From NCBI RefSeq assembly GCF_034366625.1, contig NZ_JAXMIH010000008.1, positions 1-64,000 of the forward strand: a stretch of DNA of 64,000 nt, read 5' to 3'. The translations under genes were made by a program, and so were the position numbers. Position 1 is the first letter of the stretch. Every line of letters begins with the position of its first letter. The notes beneath the pieces were generated by a model. The model did no database searches. It was not told the DNA's origin and saw only the letters and a list, made by a program, of their open reading frames with translations. Source of the stretch: Prosthecobacter sp. (GTDB taxonomy: Bacteria > Verrucomicrobiota > Verrucomicrobiia > Verrucomicrobiales > Verrucomicrobiaceae). This document shows, in pieces, positions 6,934 to 16,470 of this stretch.

Positions 6934-9767
6934 GAGAGTTCGCGGTCCATGCAGCAGTCGATGCAGAGGTGGCCCTGGCGTTCCTCCAGGGCGCGGAAGA
7001 AGAATTTTGCCTCGGCTTTTGCGTCGGCGGAATCAGCGCTGGAGTCGGTGGCGAGCTTCTTTGCCTTGTCGATCAGCGCAAGGTGCTCGGTATGGCGAGC
7101 GGCGGCGCGGCGGTGTGCGGCCTCGCGCTCGAAGTATTGTTTGCCCTCGATCCAGGTCTGCAAACACACGCTGCTGGTGGCCAGCGGATGCCCGCTCCAC
7201 ACGACGAAGTCGCCGTCTTTGCCGGTTTCGAGCGAGCCGACCTGCTTGTCGATGCGCAATTGCTTGGCGGGATTCAGTGTGACGAACTTTAGCGCCTCTT
7301 CCTCGCTCGTGCCGCCATACTTCACGGCCTTCGCGGCTTCGAGATTCATGCGTCGCGCGTGATCGGATGAATCGGAATTGAAGGACACCACGACACCGCG
7401 CTCGCGCATGATGCTGCCCGCGTAGGGGATGGCATCGAGCACCTCGAACTTGTAGGCCCACCAGTCGGAAAAGGCGGAGGCACCTGCACCATGCTTCGCG
7501 ATCTCATCGGCGACTTTGTAGCCTTCGAGGATGTGCTGCAGTGTGGCGACGCGGACTTTGAAGCTCTCCATCACGCGCAGGAAGGCGAGGATCTCGTCCT
7601 GCCGGTAGCTGTGGCAATGAATGAGCCGCTCACCGCGAATGATCTCGGCGATGGCTTCGAGTTCCAAATCACGCCGCACAGGTGGGCCGCCCTTTTTGGA
7701 GAGCGCTGCCATGTAGTGCTGCGCGGCGGTGAAGCGGTTTGTGTGGAATGCAGGCACGCCCATGCGGCTCTGTGGGAAGCGGAATTTGAAGGCATCGCCC
7801 CAGTTGGATTGCTTCACGTTTTCGCCGAGCGCGAACTTGATGCCCTCGGGCGCGCCTTTGAGTTTTAATCCGTCCGGCGAGGCTCCGTCACGCAGCTTGA
7901 TGACGCAGTTCTGTCCACCGATGGGATTCGCGGAGCCGTGCAGTTGGTTCGCCACGGTGAGACCACCCGCGAGCTGCTGGTGGATCGTTTCAGACTCGGA
8001 ATTGATCACATCTGCCACGCGCACCATCGACGTGCTCGGCAGCGTGCCCTCATTCACGCCGCCCATGATCATGCTGTGGCTGTGGCAGTCGATCAGGCCG
8101 GGCGTGATGTGGATGCCAGGCAGGTCGATGACATGCGTGTCAGGTCCGGGCTCTGCTTTGAACTGACCCACCTTGGTGATTTTTCCATCGGTGATCAGCA
8201 GGCTCGCGTGCTCGATACTGCCCTTCGGTCCGCAGGTCCAAATCGTCGCGTCTCGGATGAAGACGGACTTCGGCGAGAGCAACGAGCCGCGGTCTTGGTT
8301 CGATGGCACAGCGGTGAGTTCTTCGCGCAGCTTGGGTTTATCCTTCTTCGCAGGGGGCTTTTTGTCTTCACGCATCGGCGCGAGGAACTGCCTGCCATCG
8401 ATCCATATTTCGCGGACGCGCGCGTCTTCATCAAAGGCACGACCTTTTTCAAACACCGTGAGGTGCGCCAGCTTCCCTGGCTCGATGCTGCCGAGCTGAT
8501 CCGCCACGCCGCAGAGTTTGGCAGGCACGGTGGTGAGTGCAGCGAGCGCATCTGCCTCACTCAAACCACGCGCGATGGCGAGACGCACATTCGCGCGAAA
8601 GGAGGTCTTTTTTGCGAGCGCATGAGTGGTGAGCGCGATCTCGCGGCCTTCGCGACGCAGCAGCGCGGCATTGCCCGGCGCGTGATCCCAGGCACGGAGT
8701 TGATCAAGTGGCATGGCAAGCCAGTCGTCGTCCTCGGGCAGCTTCACCGCTTCGGGGTAATCCACGGGCACGATGAAGGGAGCTTTCGTCTCGCGGACGA
8801 GATCAGGCCTGCGCCACTCCTGGCCTGTCGCGAGGATCATCGGCTGCAAATCAAACTCCTGTGCCAGTCGAGTAGCACGATCCACCATGAGCATGCTGGC
8901 TGGCTCAAACATGACCGACATGGCCTTCCTCGTCGCGGGCAGCAGTGCATCGAGTGACGAATCAAAGGCCGGACGTGGACGGTTCGTTGGATTCTTTTCA
9001 AAGTGCGCGAGGTCGGCAGACTGAAAGCGCGTGTCGAGCAACGTCTGCCGTATCACCGCGATGACTCCCATCAGCGAGCCTGGATAGGCCTCGGGCCGCT
9101 CCGAGTCCTCCTTCGAAGAGCGCGGTGAATCGATAGCGATATGCTGGAAGCTTTCCGCACGCATGATCGCCAGATCAGGATCACTCGACACCAGTGAAAC
9201 GAAGGCGCTCACGCCACGAATGACACCCGCATCCGGCACGATGTTCGCCGCGGTGAAACCTTCCGTGCGCAGTGCATCGAGCGCCTTCTTTTCCGGCGCA
9301 TACTCCCGCGCCATGTGCCGCTCCGGCGTAACGACAGACTTTGTCCCAGGCTCTCCCGCCGCAGATGCCACGCCGAGAAATCCACTGCCCGCACCCGATG
9401 TGAGATCAAGGGCATCGACAGGCGGCCCTTCATTGCCTTGCGTTGTTCGTGAGCTGGCCGACTTCGCAAAGGACACATGCATGTCGATGAAGCCCGCATA
9501 GATCGTCGTGCCGCTCATGTCATGCACCCGCGCATCCGCCGGCACGGCGGCATCTGCACCGACGGCGATGATGCGGCCATCACGCAGGATGATGTTTGCC
9601 TTTTCGATCTCCTGCCCCGGCTTCGTGACCACGCGCGCGCCAACCAGCGCATGAGACGAAGATTCCAAAGGTCGATGCCCCGGCGGGCGGATGGAATCGA
9701 GCGCGCTGGCTGCGGACGCGGCAGCCATGAGGGAGAAAGAAAGAAAACGGCAATGTATGGCTCGCAT
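6921..9767 (-). CDS. Fused double amidohydrolase, first half degenerate
   Basis: This 948-residue exported protein has two complete amidohydrolase modules in tandem. Module 1 (about residues 38-460) has VVTKPGQEIEKAN and GIEPGK-type ends, but its metal motif reads YAGFIDMHVSFAK, with only one of the two His. Module 2 (about 490-920) keeps HxH in GLIDCHSHS, further histidines in LIHCHSYR and TLQHILEG, and the Asp in VSFNSDSSDH, so it should bind metal and hydrolyse an amide or lactam. A signal peptide precedes module 1. The arrangement with the downstream single amidohydrolase suggests a hetero-complex acting on a cyclic amide or peptide outside the cytoplasm. The substrate is unknown. Confidence 0.85.
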   Translation of the reverse strand: MRAIHCRFLSFSLMAAASAASALDSIRPPGHRPLESSSHALVGARVVTKPGQEIEKANIILRDGRIIAVGADAAVPADARVHDMSGTTIYAGFIDMHVSFAKSASSRTTQGNEGPPVDALDLTSGAGSGFLGVASAAGEPGTKSVVTPERHMAREYAPEKKALDALRTEGFTAANIVPDAGVIRGVSAFVSLVSSDPDLAIMRAESFQHIAIDSPRSSKEDSERPEAYPGSLMGVIAVIRQTLLDTRFQSADLAHFEKNPTNRPRPAFDSSLDALLPATRKAMSVMFEPASMLMVDRATRLAQEFDLQPMILATGQEWRRPDLVRETKAPFIVPVDYPEAVKLPEDDDWLAMPLDQLRAWDHAPGNAALLRREGREIALTTHALAKKTSFRANVRLAIARGLSEADALAALTTVPAKLCGVADQLGSIEPGKLAHLTVFEKGRAFDEDARVREIWIDGRQFLAPMREDKKPPAKKDKPKLREELTAVPSNQDRGSLLSPKSVFIRDATIWTCGPKGSIEHASLLITDGKITKVGQFKAEPGPDTHVIDLPGIHITPGLIDCHSHSMIMGGVNEGTLPSTSMVRVADVINSESETIHQQLAGGLTVANQLHGSANPIGGQNCVIKLRDGASPDGLKLKGAPEGIKFALGENVKQSNWGDAFKFRFPQSRMGVPAFHTNRFTAAQHYMAALSKKGGPPVRRDLELEAIAEIIRGERLIHCHSYRQDEILAFLRVMESFKVRVATLQHILEGYKVADEIAKHGAGASAFSDWWAYKFEVLDAIPYAGSIMRERGVVVSFNSDSSDHARRMNLEAAKAVKYGGTSEEEALKFVTLNPAKQLRIDKQVGSLETGKDGDFVVWSGHPLATSSVCLQTWIEGKQYFEREAAHRRAAARHTEHLALIDKAKKLATDSSADSADAKAEAKFFFRALEERQGHLCIDCCMDRELSWKN

Positions 9768-9823
9768 GCTTGAGCATCCTGACCGTTAGACCGCAGATTG
9801 GCAAGAAATCAGATCGCGCCGTC

Positions 9824-10981
9824 TCACCCAGGTCGAAACGCTTTTCCCAGCCGGATTATGCGCTCCGCCTTGGGATACCAGCCCTGCGGCGCGTGCTTGT
9901 CCGTGTGCAGGCGGCACTGCACGCGCACCTCGGCGCTGCCTTCGGTGAAGGTGAGCAGGCGGCTCATCGGACGTGAGCGCTCCGCGCCGTGGAAGCGCGT
10001 CAGGGCGCAGCAGTTGATGAAGTTCACGTCCCACTTGCGCTCGATGTGTGTGCGGCCGTTGAAGTTGTCGTCGGGATTCGTGTGCGTGTGTCCGCCGAAC
10101 CAAAGATCAATCGCCCCTGGATGCATGGCGAGGTAGTTTTCAAAGGCCATCGCCTTGGGCTGGTCATCCACAAAGTAGAGATATGACGCGCCCTCCACGG
10201 CGGCACCGGCGTCCTTCTGGTAGCCGTGATACTTGCTCTCATAGCTGCCGTCCGGCTTCTTGAGCACGCCTTCCCAGTCGCCTGAGCCGACGGTGGTCTC
10301 GCGCAGCATGTGGTGATGCGCTGAGATGATGCTGCTGTCACGGTTCGCCTCCACCCGCCCGCGCCACCACTCGAAGGTCTCCCGCGTTACGGCGCCTGCG
10401 GGATAGCCGCCGCGCTTACCGCGTCCCATCGGCTGCGGGAGGTCATTGCGGTCGCTCATCATGAGAAAGAGCACGTTACCGACCCGGAACTCGTAGCGCT
10501 CCCATGTGCCGATGACCGGATAACGACGGCGCGCTGCATCGACGCCGGAGAACACCGTGTTCTCACCGAGCGGATCAACCCACTTGCGAAACCAGCCCAT
10601 CGTCGGCTCGCCTTGGTCGCTCGCATCGTGATTGCCCGCGATGTCGTAGAAGTCCTCGCGCCGGTGCTTCGTCAAAGCCGCGAACTGCCGCACCACTTCA
10701 TGACCTTCGTCGTCCTTGGGCGGGCCTTGATCCCCGGAGAAATCGCCGACGTTGATCGCGAGGTCCCAGTCAAACGGCGGCGAGCCCTCCTTGCCTCCTT
10801 GCTCGGACTGGCGGATCGCATCCGCGAGCGACTCGCGTTTCCGCGCGATGTCCGTGCCCACATGCGCGTCGCCCATCGCCCATAGGCGGAACTGTCGGGG
10901 AGTGGATGTTTCCTGTGCATTGCCAAGCGCCGCCGCCAGCGTGGCCGCGCCCGTATTGGTGACAAAGCTTCGCCGCTTCAT
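9824..10981 (-). CDS. Tat-exported calcineurin-like phosphoesterase
   Basis: A 385-residue metallophosphoesterase with a twin-arginine-type leader (MKRRSFVTNTGAATLAAA). The five metal-binding blocks are in order: MGDAHVGTD near residue 37, VGDFSGDQ, AGNHDASD, SAHHHML and FGGHTHTN. The catalytic dinuclear centre therefore looks intact. It lies 56 bases upstream of the double amidohydrolase on the same strand and may be the first gene of a five-gene leftward operon ending at 2189. A second, shorter Tat-exported phosphoesterase is at 52286-53164. Substrate is unknown; phosphomonoesters, diesters and nucleotides are all possible. Confidence 0.85.
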   Translation of the reverse strand: MKRRSFVTNTGAATLAAALGNAQETSTPRQFRLWAMGDAHVGTDIARKRESLADAIRQSEQGGKEGSPPFDWDLAINVGDFSGDQGPPKDDEGHEVVRQFAALTKHRREDFYDIAGNHDASDQGEPTMGWFRKWVDPLGENTVFSGVDAARRRYPVIGTWERYEFRVGNVLFLMMSDRNDLPQPMGRGKRGGYPAGAVTRETFEWWRGRVEANRDSSIISAHHHMLRETTVGSGDWEGVLKKPDGSYESKYHGYQKDAGAAVEGASYLYFVDDQPKAMAFENYLAMHPGAIDLWFGGHTHTNPDDNFNGRTHIERKWDVNFINCCALTRFHGAERSRPMSRLLTFTEGSAEVRVQCRLHTDKHAPQGWYPKAERIIRLGKAFRPG

Positions 10982-11122
10982 GATGAGTCACGAACGACGA
11001 TGGCCCATGCTTCTATCGGATGAGATGAGGCCGCCCTGTTTGAGGATAATGTTTTGAGGAACCACTCGTGCTTGGATTCATGGTTGCGAAGTTTGAATTG
11101 ATCGGCTTGCAGTAGCACACCC

Positions 11123-12136
11123 ATGCGAACGGCCGCCACACTCGCACTTCTGCTAACTGCAACCCTCCACGCCTTCGCCGAAGGCTCACGCCTCGCCGTC
11201 CTCACCGACATCGGCGGAGACCCCGATGACCAGCAGTCGATGGTGCGGCTGATGGTGTATGCGAATGAGTTCGATGTTGAACTGCTGCTCGCGAGTGCGG
11301 CGGGGACGCCGGGGGAGCTGAAGGAGGCGGTGACGAAGCCGGAACTGATTCGCGAGATCATCGCGGGTTATGAGAAGGTGCTGCCGAATCTGCAGAAGCA
11401 CGCGGAGGGCTGGCCGGAGGCGGAGGCGCTGCGACAGCGGGTGAAGTCCGGCAATCCGCGACGCGGGCGCGAGCACATCGGCGTGGGGCATGACACAGAG
11501 GGCTCGCGCGAGTTGATCCGGCTTGTCGATTCGGGCAGCGCGGAGCGGCCGCTGAATGTGGCCATCTGGGGCGGGCAGACGGATTTTGCGCAGGCGCTTT
11601 GGCGCGTGAAGCAGGAGCGTGGAGGTGGGGGGATGGCGGTGTTCGCGAAAAAGCTGCGCGTGTATGACATCAACGACCAGGACCGCATTGCTGACTGGAT
11701 GCGCGGTGAGTTTCCCGGCCTGAACTACATCCTGGGCAAGGCACCGCCAGGCCGTGACAAACGCGAAGGTACTTATCGCGGCGTGTATCTCACTGGTGAT
11801 GAATCACTGACCAGCAAGGCGTGGATTGAGGCGAATGTGAAGTCACGCGGACCGCTCGGCGCGCTGTATCCCATGAAAACCTTCACCGCGCCCAACAAGC
11901 ACGCCTGCATGAAGGAAGGCAACACACCCTCGTGGTTCTTCTTCCTCCCGCTCGGCGGCAACGATCCCTCCGATCCGACGAAACCCGGCTGGGGCGGCCA
12001 GTTTCAGCGCGAATCCGACGGCTGGTGGCGTGATCTGCCCGCCAAGCCCGACTTTGATCCGCGCAGCACGGTGAGTCGTTGGCGCGGCGATTTTCAGGCG
12101 GACTTCGCGAAGCGGATGAAGTGGTGCGTGGAATGA
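11123..12136 (+). CDS. Secreted DUF1593 (Sde182-like) nucleoside-hydrolase-fold protein
   Basis: This 337-residue protein has a short signal peptide (TLALLLTATLHAFA) followed at once by VLTDIGGDPDDQQSMVRLM. That is the Asp-rich metal-binding block of nucleoside-hydrolase-like proteins and the hallmark of DUF1593/Sde182. Further conserved pieces are VAIWGGQTDFAQALW and NTPSWFFFLPLGGNDP. The fold binds calcium and, in nucleoside hydrolases, cleaves N-glycosidic bonds. DUF1593 proteins are found among polysaccharide-degrading genes, so a sugar-related substrate is likely. It is read divergently from the phosphoesterase across a 141-base gap, and 40 bases separate it from the following esterase. 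Confidence 0.8.
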   Translation: MRTAATLALLLTATLHAFAEGSRLAVLTDIGGDPDDQQSMVRLMVYANEFDVELLLASAAGTPGELKEAVTKPELIREIIAGYEKVLPNLQKHAEGWPEAEALRQRVKSGNPRRGREHIGVGHDTEGSRELIRLVDSGSAERPLNVAIWGGQTDFAQALWRVKQERGGGGMAVFAKKLRVYDINDQDRIADWMRGEFPGLNYILGKAPPGRDKREGTYRGVYLTGDESLTSKAWIEANVKSRGPLGALYPMKTFTAPNKHACMKEGNTPSWFFFLPLGGNDPSDPTKPGWGGQFQRESDGWWRDLPAKPDFDPRSTVSRWRGDFQADFAKRMKWCVE

Positions 12137-12176
12137 TTGAGTCAGAAAACGATGCGTGGGATCGTTTCACGAACCC

Positions 12177-13106
12177 ATGAAGCTCGTTTTCTTGATCGCC
12201 ATCATCGCGACTGCCGCCAACGCAGAACCCATCACTCAAAACCTCTGGCCCGCGACACCTCCCGGCCCCGCATCGAAAACTGACGGCGAGGAGCGTGATC
12301 TGGCCAAGCCTGAGGACAAGCTCATCGCTGGTCAGCGCATCATCAAACTCGGCCACGTCAGCGCGCCACAGATGCAGGTGCTTTTGCCAGCGAAGGACAA
12401 AGCGAATGGCGCGGCGGTGCTGGTGTGTCCTGGCGGTGGGTTCACCATTCTCGCATGGGATTTGGAAGGCACGGAGGTGGCGGAATGGCTGAACGGACTC
12501 GGTTTTGCAGCCATCGTGGTGAAGTATCGCGTGCCGACGCGCGAGCATGGCGACACGCTGGCGGAAACGCTGAACAACGACTGCAAGGCATCGCTGATGA
12601 CGCTCGGCCCGCTGATGGATGCGCAGCGCGCGATGAGCCTCACGCGTGTTCACGCGGCGGAGTGGGGCATTGATCCGCAGCGCATCGGCATCCTGGGCTT
12701 CTCCGCCGGTGGTGCCATCGCCGCCTTGAATGCCCTGAACGGCGACAAGCGTGCTTACGCGAAGCTTGATGCGGCTGACGATCAATCCTGTGCGCCGAAT
12801 TTCGCCCTGCTCATCTATCCCGGTGCGTTGGTGGACAAAGAAACCGGTGATTTGAAGCCCTGGCTGCACGCGGACAAAACCACGCCGCCGATGTTCTTCG
12901 CGATGGCTCAGGATGATCCGGTGAACAGTGACAACTGCACCGCGCTGTTCAGCGAGTTGAAGCGCGCAAAGGTGCCCGCCGAGATGCACATCTACACGCA
13001 CGGCGGCCACGGCTACGGATTACGGCCCACGGATCAGCCGGTGACGCGCTGGCCGCAGCGCGCGGAAGAATGGCTCAAGGACATGGGCTTCACTGGCGCA
13101 CGCTAA
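12177..13106 (+). CDS. Secreted alpha/beta hydrolase (esterase/acetyl-xylan-esterase-like)
   Basis: A 309-residue exported esterase. The signal peptide (MKLVFLIAIIATAANA) favours the ATG at 12177 over an in-frame codon at 12156. The fold shows an oxyanion-hole segment VLVCPGGGF, the nucleophile elbow GFSAGG, an acid in AQDDPVNSD and the base in HGGHGYG. This is the BD-FAE/AXE-like family, which removes acyl groups from plant or algal polysaccharides. It sits between the DUF1593 gene and a transporter gene (35-base gap), all on the plus strand. Confidence 0.85.
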   Translation: MKLVFLIAIIATAANAEPITQNLWPATPPGPASKTDGEERDLAKPEDKLIAGQRIIKLGHVSAPQMQVLLPAKDKANGAAVLVCPGGGFTILAWDLEGTEVAEWLNGLGFAAIVVKYRVPTREHGDTLAETLNNDCKASLMTLGPLMDAQRAMSLTRVHAAEWGIDPQRIGILGFSAGGAIAALNALNGDKRAYAKLDAADDQSCAPNFALLIYPGALVDKETGDLKPWLHADKTTPPMFFAMAQDDPVNSDNCTALFSELKRAKVPAEMHIYTHGGHGYGLRPTDQPVTRWPQRAEEWLKDMGFTGAR

Positions 13107-13141
13107 AATGCTCGCGATCATGCCGCCGAAGCCTCCTCCGC

Positions 13142-14377
13142 ATGTCGCGCCCTTCTCTTCTGTCACCGTTCAAAGCCCTCGGTCCCGGTCTTGTCCTCGC
13201 CGCTGCCGGCATTGGCGCGGGGGATGTGATCACGGCGACGGTGACGGGCGCGCAGTTTGGCACCAGCCTCGCGTGGGCGCTCCTGGTGTGCGTGGTGTTG
13301 AAGTGGGTGCTCAATGAAGGCCTCGCGCGCTGGCAGCTCGCCACCGGCACCACCGTGATCGAAGCCTGCATGACGCGGCTGCCGCGCTGGGTGAGCGTGT
13401 ATTTCTTTCTCTATCTGCTGCTGTGGACGTTCTTCGTCAGCGCCTCGCTCACGAATGCCTGCGGTCTCGCGGGGCACAGTTTGTTTCCGCAATGGCCGGT
13501 GTGGGCCTGGGGCATCATTCATTCAGTGATCGCGGCGGCGCTGGTGTGGGTCGGGCGCTTTGGATTGTTCGAACGCGTGATGAAAGTGCTTGTCGGCGTG
13601 ATGGTGCTCAGCGTTTTGATCTGCGCTGTGCTGCTGAAACCCAACGCTGCCGAGCTGCTGCGGCATCTTGCATGGCCGGTGCTGCCACCGGACTCGGGCA
13701 AGGCCGTGCTCAGCATCTTTGGCGGCATCGGCGGCAGCATGACGATGCTTTGCTACGGCTACTGGATTCGTGAAAACGCCTGGAGCGGTGCCAGCCACCA
13801 GCGCGTGGTGCGCGCGGACCTGCTGCTGGCCTATGGCGTCACGTTGATCTTCGCCATCGCGCTCACCATCGTCGCCGCAGGCTGCAATGCCGCCGTCACG
13901 CAGGGTAATGGCATGGCGCTGGAGGTCGCGACGCGGCTGGAGTCCGCGCTCGGGCCTGCGGGCCGCTGGGCTTTCCTCATCGGCTTCTGGTGTGCGGTGT
14001 TCGCCTCGATGCTCGGTGTGTGGCAGGGCGTGCCGTATTTCTTTGCCGACTTCATGGCGCATCGCACGCGTACTGCCGCAACGAGCACCGCAGACTTGAA
14101 AAACACCCCCGCCTATCGCGGCTACCTGCTCTTTCTCGCCGGTCCACCGCTCGTGCTGCTGTTCGCGGACAAACCGGTGGCCATGGTGGTGCTGTTCACC
14201 GTCATCGGCGCGTTTTTCATGCCGCTTCTCGCCGCGCTGCTGCTCTACCTGAACAACCGCCGCGACTGGATCGGCGACCTGCGCAACGGCATCGTGCGCA
14301 ATGCGGCGCTCGTCGTCTCGCTGCTGCTGTTTGGCTGGATCGCCGTCACTGAACTCATCGACGTTTTTTCCCAATGA
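13142..14377 (+). CDS. Nramp-family-like transporter without canonical metal motifs
   Basis: A 411-residue integral membrane protein with about eleven hydrophobic helices. The first helix begins GPGLVLAAAGIGAGDVI, aligning with Nramp/SLC11 transporters, but the metal-binding DPGN of helix 1 is GAGD. Helix 6 reads GGIGGSMTMLCYGYW instead of the MPHN type. A standard Mn2+/Fe2+ site is therefore absent. Substrate could be another cation, Mg2+ as in Nramp-related Mg transporters, or something organic. ATG at 13142 is preferred because the upstream in-frame extension runs into the esterase gene. The stop overlaps the lhgO start by four bases (ATGA), so the two are likely co-translated. Confidence 0.75.
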   Translation: MSRPSLLSPFKALGPGLVLAAAGIGAGDVITATVTGAQFGTSLAWALLVCVVLKWVLNEGLARWQLATGTTVIEACMTRLPRWVSVYFFLYLLLWTFFVSASLTNACGLAGHSLFPQWPVWAWGIIHSVIAAALVWVGRFGLFERVMKVLVGVMVLSVLICAVLLKPNAAELLRHLAWPVLPPDSGKAVLSIFGGIGGSMTMLCYGYWIRENAWSGASHQRVVRADLLLAYGVTLIFAIALTIVAAGCNAAVTQGNGMALEVATRLESALGPAGRWAFLIGFWCAVFASMLGVWQGVPYFFADFMAHRTRTAATSTADLKNTPAYRGYLLFLAGPPLVLLFADKPVAMVVLFTVIGAFFMPLLAALLLYLNNRRDWIGDLRNGIVRNAALVVSLLLFGWIAVTELIDVFSQ

Positions 14378-15555
14378 ACTCCTGCATCATCATCGGCGGC
14401 GGCATTGTCGGCCTTGCCACGGCTTTGAAGCTGCTGGAGCGCTTTCCAGCGGCCAAACTCACGCTGTTGGAAAAAGAAGCGGGCGTCGCGCGGCATCAGA
14501 GCACGCACAATTCCGGCGTGCTGCACTGCGGCCTCTATTACAAGCCCGGCTCACTCAAGGCGAAGCTCGCTGTCGCCGGTATTCGTGAAATGGTAGCATT
14601 CTGTCGCGCGCATGACATTCCGCACGAGATCTGCGGCAAGCTCGTCGTCGCCACGCGTGCAGAGGAGCTGCCGCGCCTCGATGAACTGCTGCGTCGTGGC
14701 GCTGCGAACGGCCTCACCGGCCTGCGCCGCATCGAGCCAGATGAAATGAAGCGCATCGAACCCCATGCCGCCGGTCTCGCCGCCGCGCATGTGCCGGAGG
14801 AAGGAATCGTCGATTACCGCGCCGTGTGCGACACGATGGCGGCCGAGATTCAAAAGCGCGGCGGCATCATCCTGACCAATGCTCAGGTCACCAAGCTGCA
14901 TCGCCACAATGACGAATGGATCGCGCAGACCGCCAACGGCGAAGCACGCGGCCAATGGCTCATCAACACCGCCGGCCTGCACTGCGACCGCGTCAGCGAA
15001 CTCGCGGGCGAGCAGCGCGACGTGCGCATCGTGCCTTTCCGTGGCGAATACTACCAGCTCAGCTCCGACGCACAGCATCTCTGCCGTCACCTCATCTATC
15101 CCGTGCCCGATCCCTCGTTCCCGTTTCTCGGCGTTCACTTCACCCGCATGATCGGCGGCGGTGTGGAAGCCGGACCGAATGCCGTGCTCGCCTTGGCCCG
15201 CGAAGGTTACCGCCTGCGCGACATCAATCTGCGCGATCTCGCTGACGCGCTCACTTTCCCAGGCTTGTGGCGCTTCTTGAAACGCTATCCGTCGATGGCC
15301 TTCACCGAACTGGCGCAATCCTTCAGCCGCGAGCGCTTCTGCCGCGCCCTCCAGCGACTCGTCCCCGACGTGCAGCCGCAGCACCTTGCCCCCGGCGGTT
15401 CCGGCGTCCGCGCCCAGGCCATGACCCCGCAGGGCGACCTCGTGCAGGACTTCCACATCGTCGTCCGCAACCACGCCCTGCACATCCTCAACGCCCCCAG
15501 CCCCGCCGCCACCGCCTCCCTCGCCATCGGCGGCCACATCGCGGCGATGATTTGA
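14374..15555 (+). CDS. lhgO: L-2-hydroxyglutarate oxidase
   Basis: A 393-residue FAD enzyme that oxidises L-2-hydroxyglutarate to 2-oxoglutarate and passes electrons to the membrane quinone pool. The dinucleotide-binding motif CIIIGGGIVGLATAL opens the protein. The family signature HQSTHNSGVLHCGLYYKPGS follows at about residues 45-64, with later blocks FRGEYYQL and FLGVHFTRM. Length matches E. coli LhgO (formerly YgaF, about 420 residues). It overlaps the transporter gene by four bases. Its product 2-oxoglutarate is also handled by the glutamate dehydrogenase at 53 kb, but nothing else ties the two together. Confidence 0.9.
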   Translation: MNSCIIIGGGIVGLATALKLLERFPAAKLTLLEKEAGVARHQSTHNSGVLHCGLYYKPGSLKAKLAVAGIREMVAFCRAHDIPHEICGKLVVATRAEELPRLDELLRRGAANGLTGLRRIEPDEMKRIEPHAAGLAAAHVPEEGIVDYRAVCDTMAAEIQKRGGIILTNAQVTKLHRHNDEWIAQTANGEARGQWLINTAGLHCDRVSELAGEQRDVRIVPFRGEYYQLSSDAQHLCRHLIYPVPDPSFPFLGVHFTRMIGGGVEAGPNAVLALAREGYRLRDINLRDLADALTFPGLWRFLKRYPSMAFTELAQSFSRERFCRALQRLVPDVQPQHLAPGGSGVRAQAMTPQGDLVQDFHIVVRNHALHILNAPSPAATASLAIGGHIAAMI

Positions 15556-15585
15556 ATTCCAGCCCGTTTGACTCCAACCATCACC

Positions 15586-16470
15586 ATGAACTCACCCACG
15601 CTCACCACTCTCGCCCTTTGCCTGTTGATCCAATCGAGCGTCGCCGCGCCCGGTGCCGATGCCTTGACCAAACTCGGCGCGAAAGTCACGGAGACCGCCG
15701 GAGTCGTCACGCAGGTGAACGTGAAGTGCGACGCCTTCACCGAGGCCGATTTCAAGACACTCGGCGGCATCAAGACGATCAAAGACCTCACCATCAGCGG
15801 CAAAACGATCACGGATGACACGCTCGCACTGCTCACCGGCCTGACGGAGCTCGAACGGCTCAGCAGCGACGGCATCCAGCTCACGGACGCGGGCTACAAG
15901 CACTTCGCGGCGTTTCAGAAGCTCAAATCGTTGTCGTTCTTCCATCCCGCGTTTCGTTCGGAGCAGTTCACGGGCAGCGGGCTGGTGCATTTGAAGGCAT
16001 TGCCGAAGCTGGAGAAACTTACCTTTGCCGGCTCAACGGCTGGCGATGCCGCGCTGGAGGCCATCGGCCAGCTCACGCAGCTCAAAGAATTCCGCTCTTG
16101 GCACACCGCACAGACCCAGGCGGGGAACGCGCATCTCACCAAGCTCGCTCTCACTGCCCTGCGCATCGGCCAGCGACTGCCGAGTTGGGGTAAGGACTCG
16201 CCCATCAGCTTCGACGAATCGACCCTGGAGACGCTGGCGCAGATCAAAACGCTCGAATCCCTCGAACTCACCGAGGCGCGGCTCAGCGCGAAGATCATCC
16301 CGCACCTGAAAGCGTTGCCAAAACTGACCAAGCTCCGCATCGAGACTGTGGACATCACCGAAGCCGACGTGGAGGCCATCAAGGCCGCGCTGCCGAACTG
16401 CAAAGTCGATTTCAAGCCGATGACCGAAGACGAAAAGGAAGCACTGCTGACAAAGAAGCTGCGGTTGTAG
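15586..16470 (+). CDS. Secreted leucine-rich-repeat protein
   Basis: A 294-residue protein with a signal peptide ([17 protein letters not shown]) and about eight irregular LRRs of the type LTxLxxLxxLxxxxxxLTDAGxKHF, as in the planctomycete/Verrucomicrobia LRR families (for example [19 protein letters not shown] and [14 protein letters not shown]). No enzyme domain is visible. ATG at 15586 gives a clean signal peptide; a TTG six codons upstream is less likely. Its last 59 bases overlap, tail to tail, the end of the histidine-kinase gene on the other strand. Likely a periplasmic binding or scaffold protein. Confidence 0.75.
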   Translation: MNSPTLTTLALCLLIQSSVAAPGADALTKLGAKVTETAGVVTQVNVKCDAFTEADFKTLGGIKTIKDLTISGKTITDDTLALLTGLTELERLSSDGIQLTDAGYKHFAAFQKLKSLSFFHPAFRSEQFTGSGLVHLKALPKLEKLTFAGSTAGDAALEAIGQLTQLKEFRSWHTAQTQAGNAHLTKLALTALRIGQRLPSWGKDSPISFDESTLETLAQIKTLESLELTEARLSAKIIPHLKALPKLTKLRIETVDITEADVEAIKAALPNCKVDFKPMTEDEKEALLTKKLRL

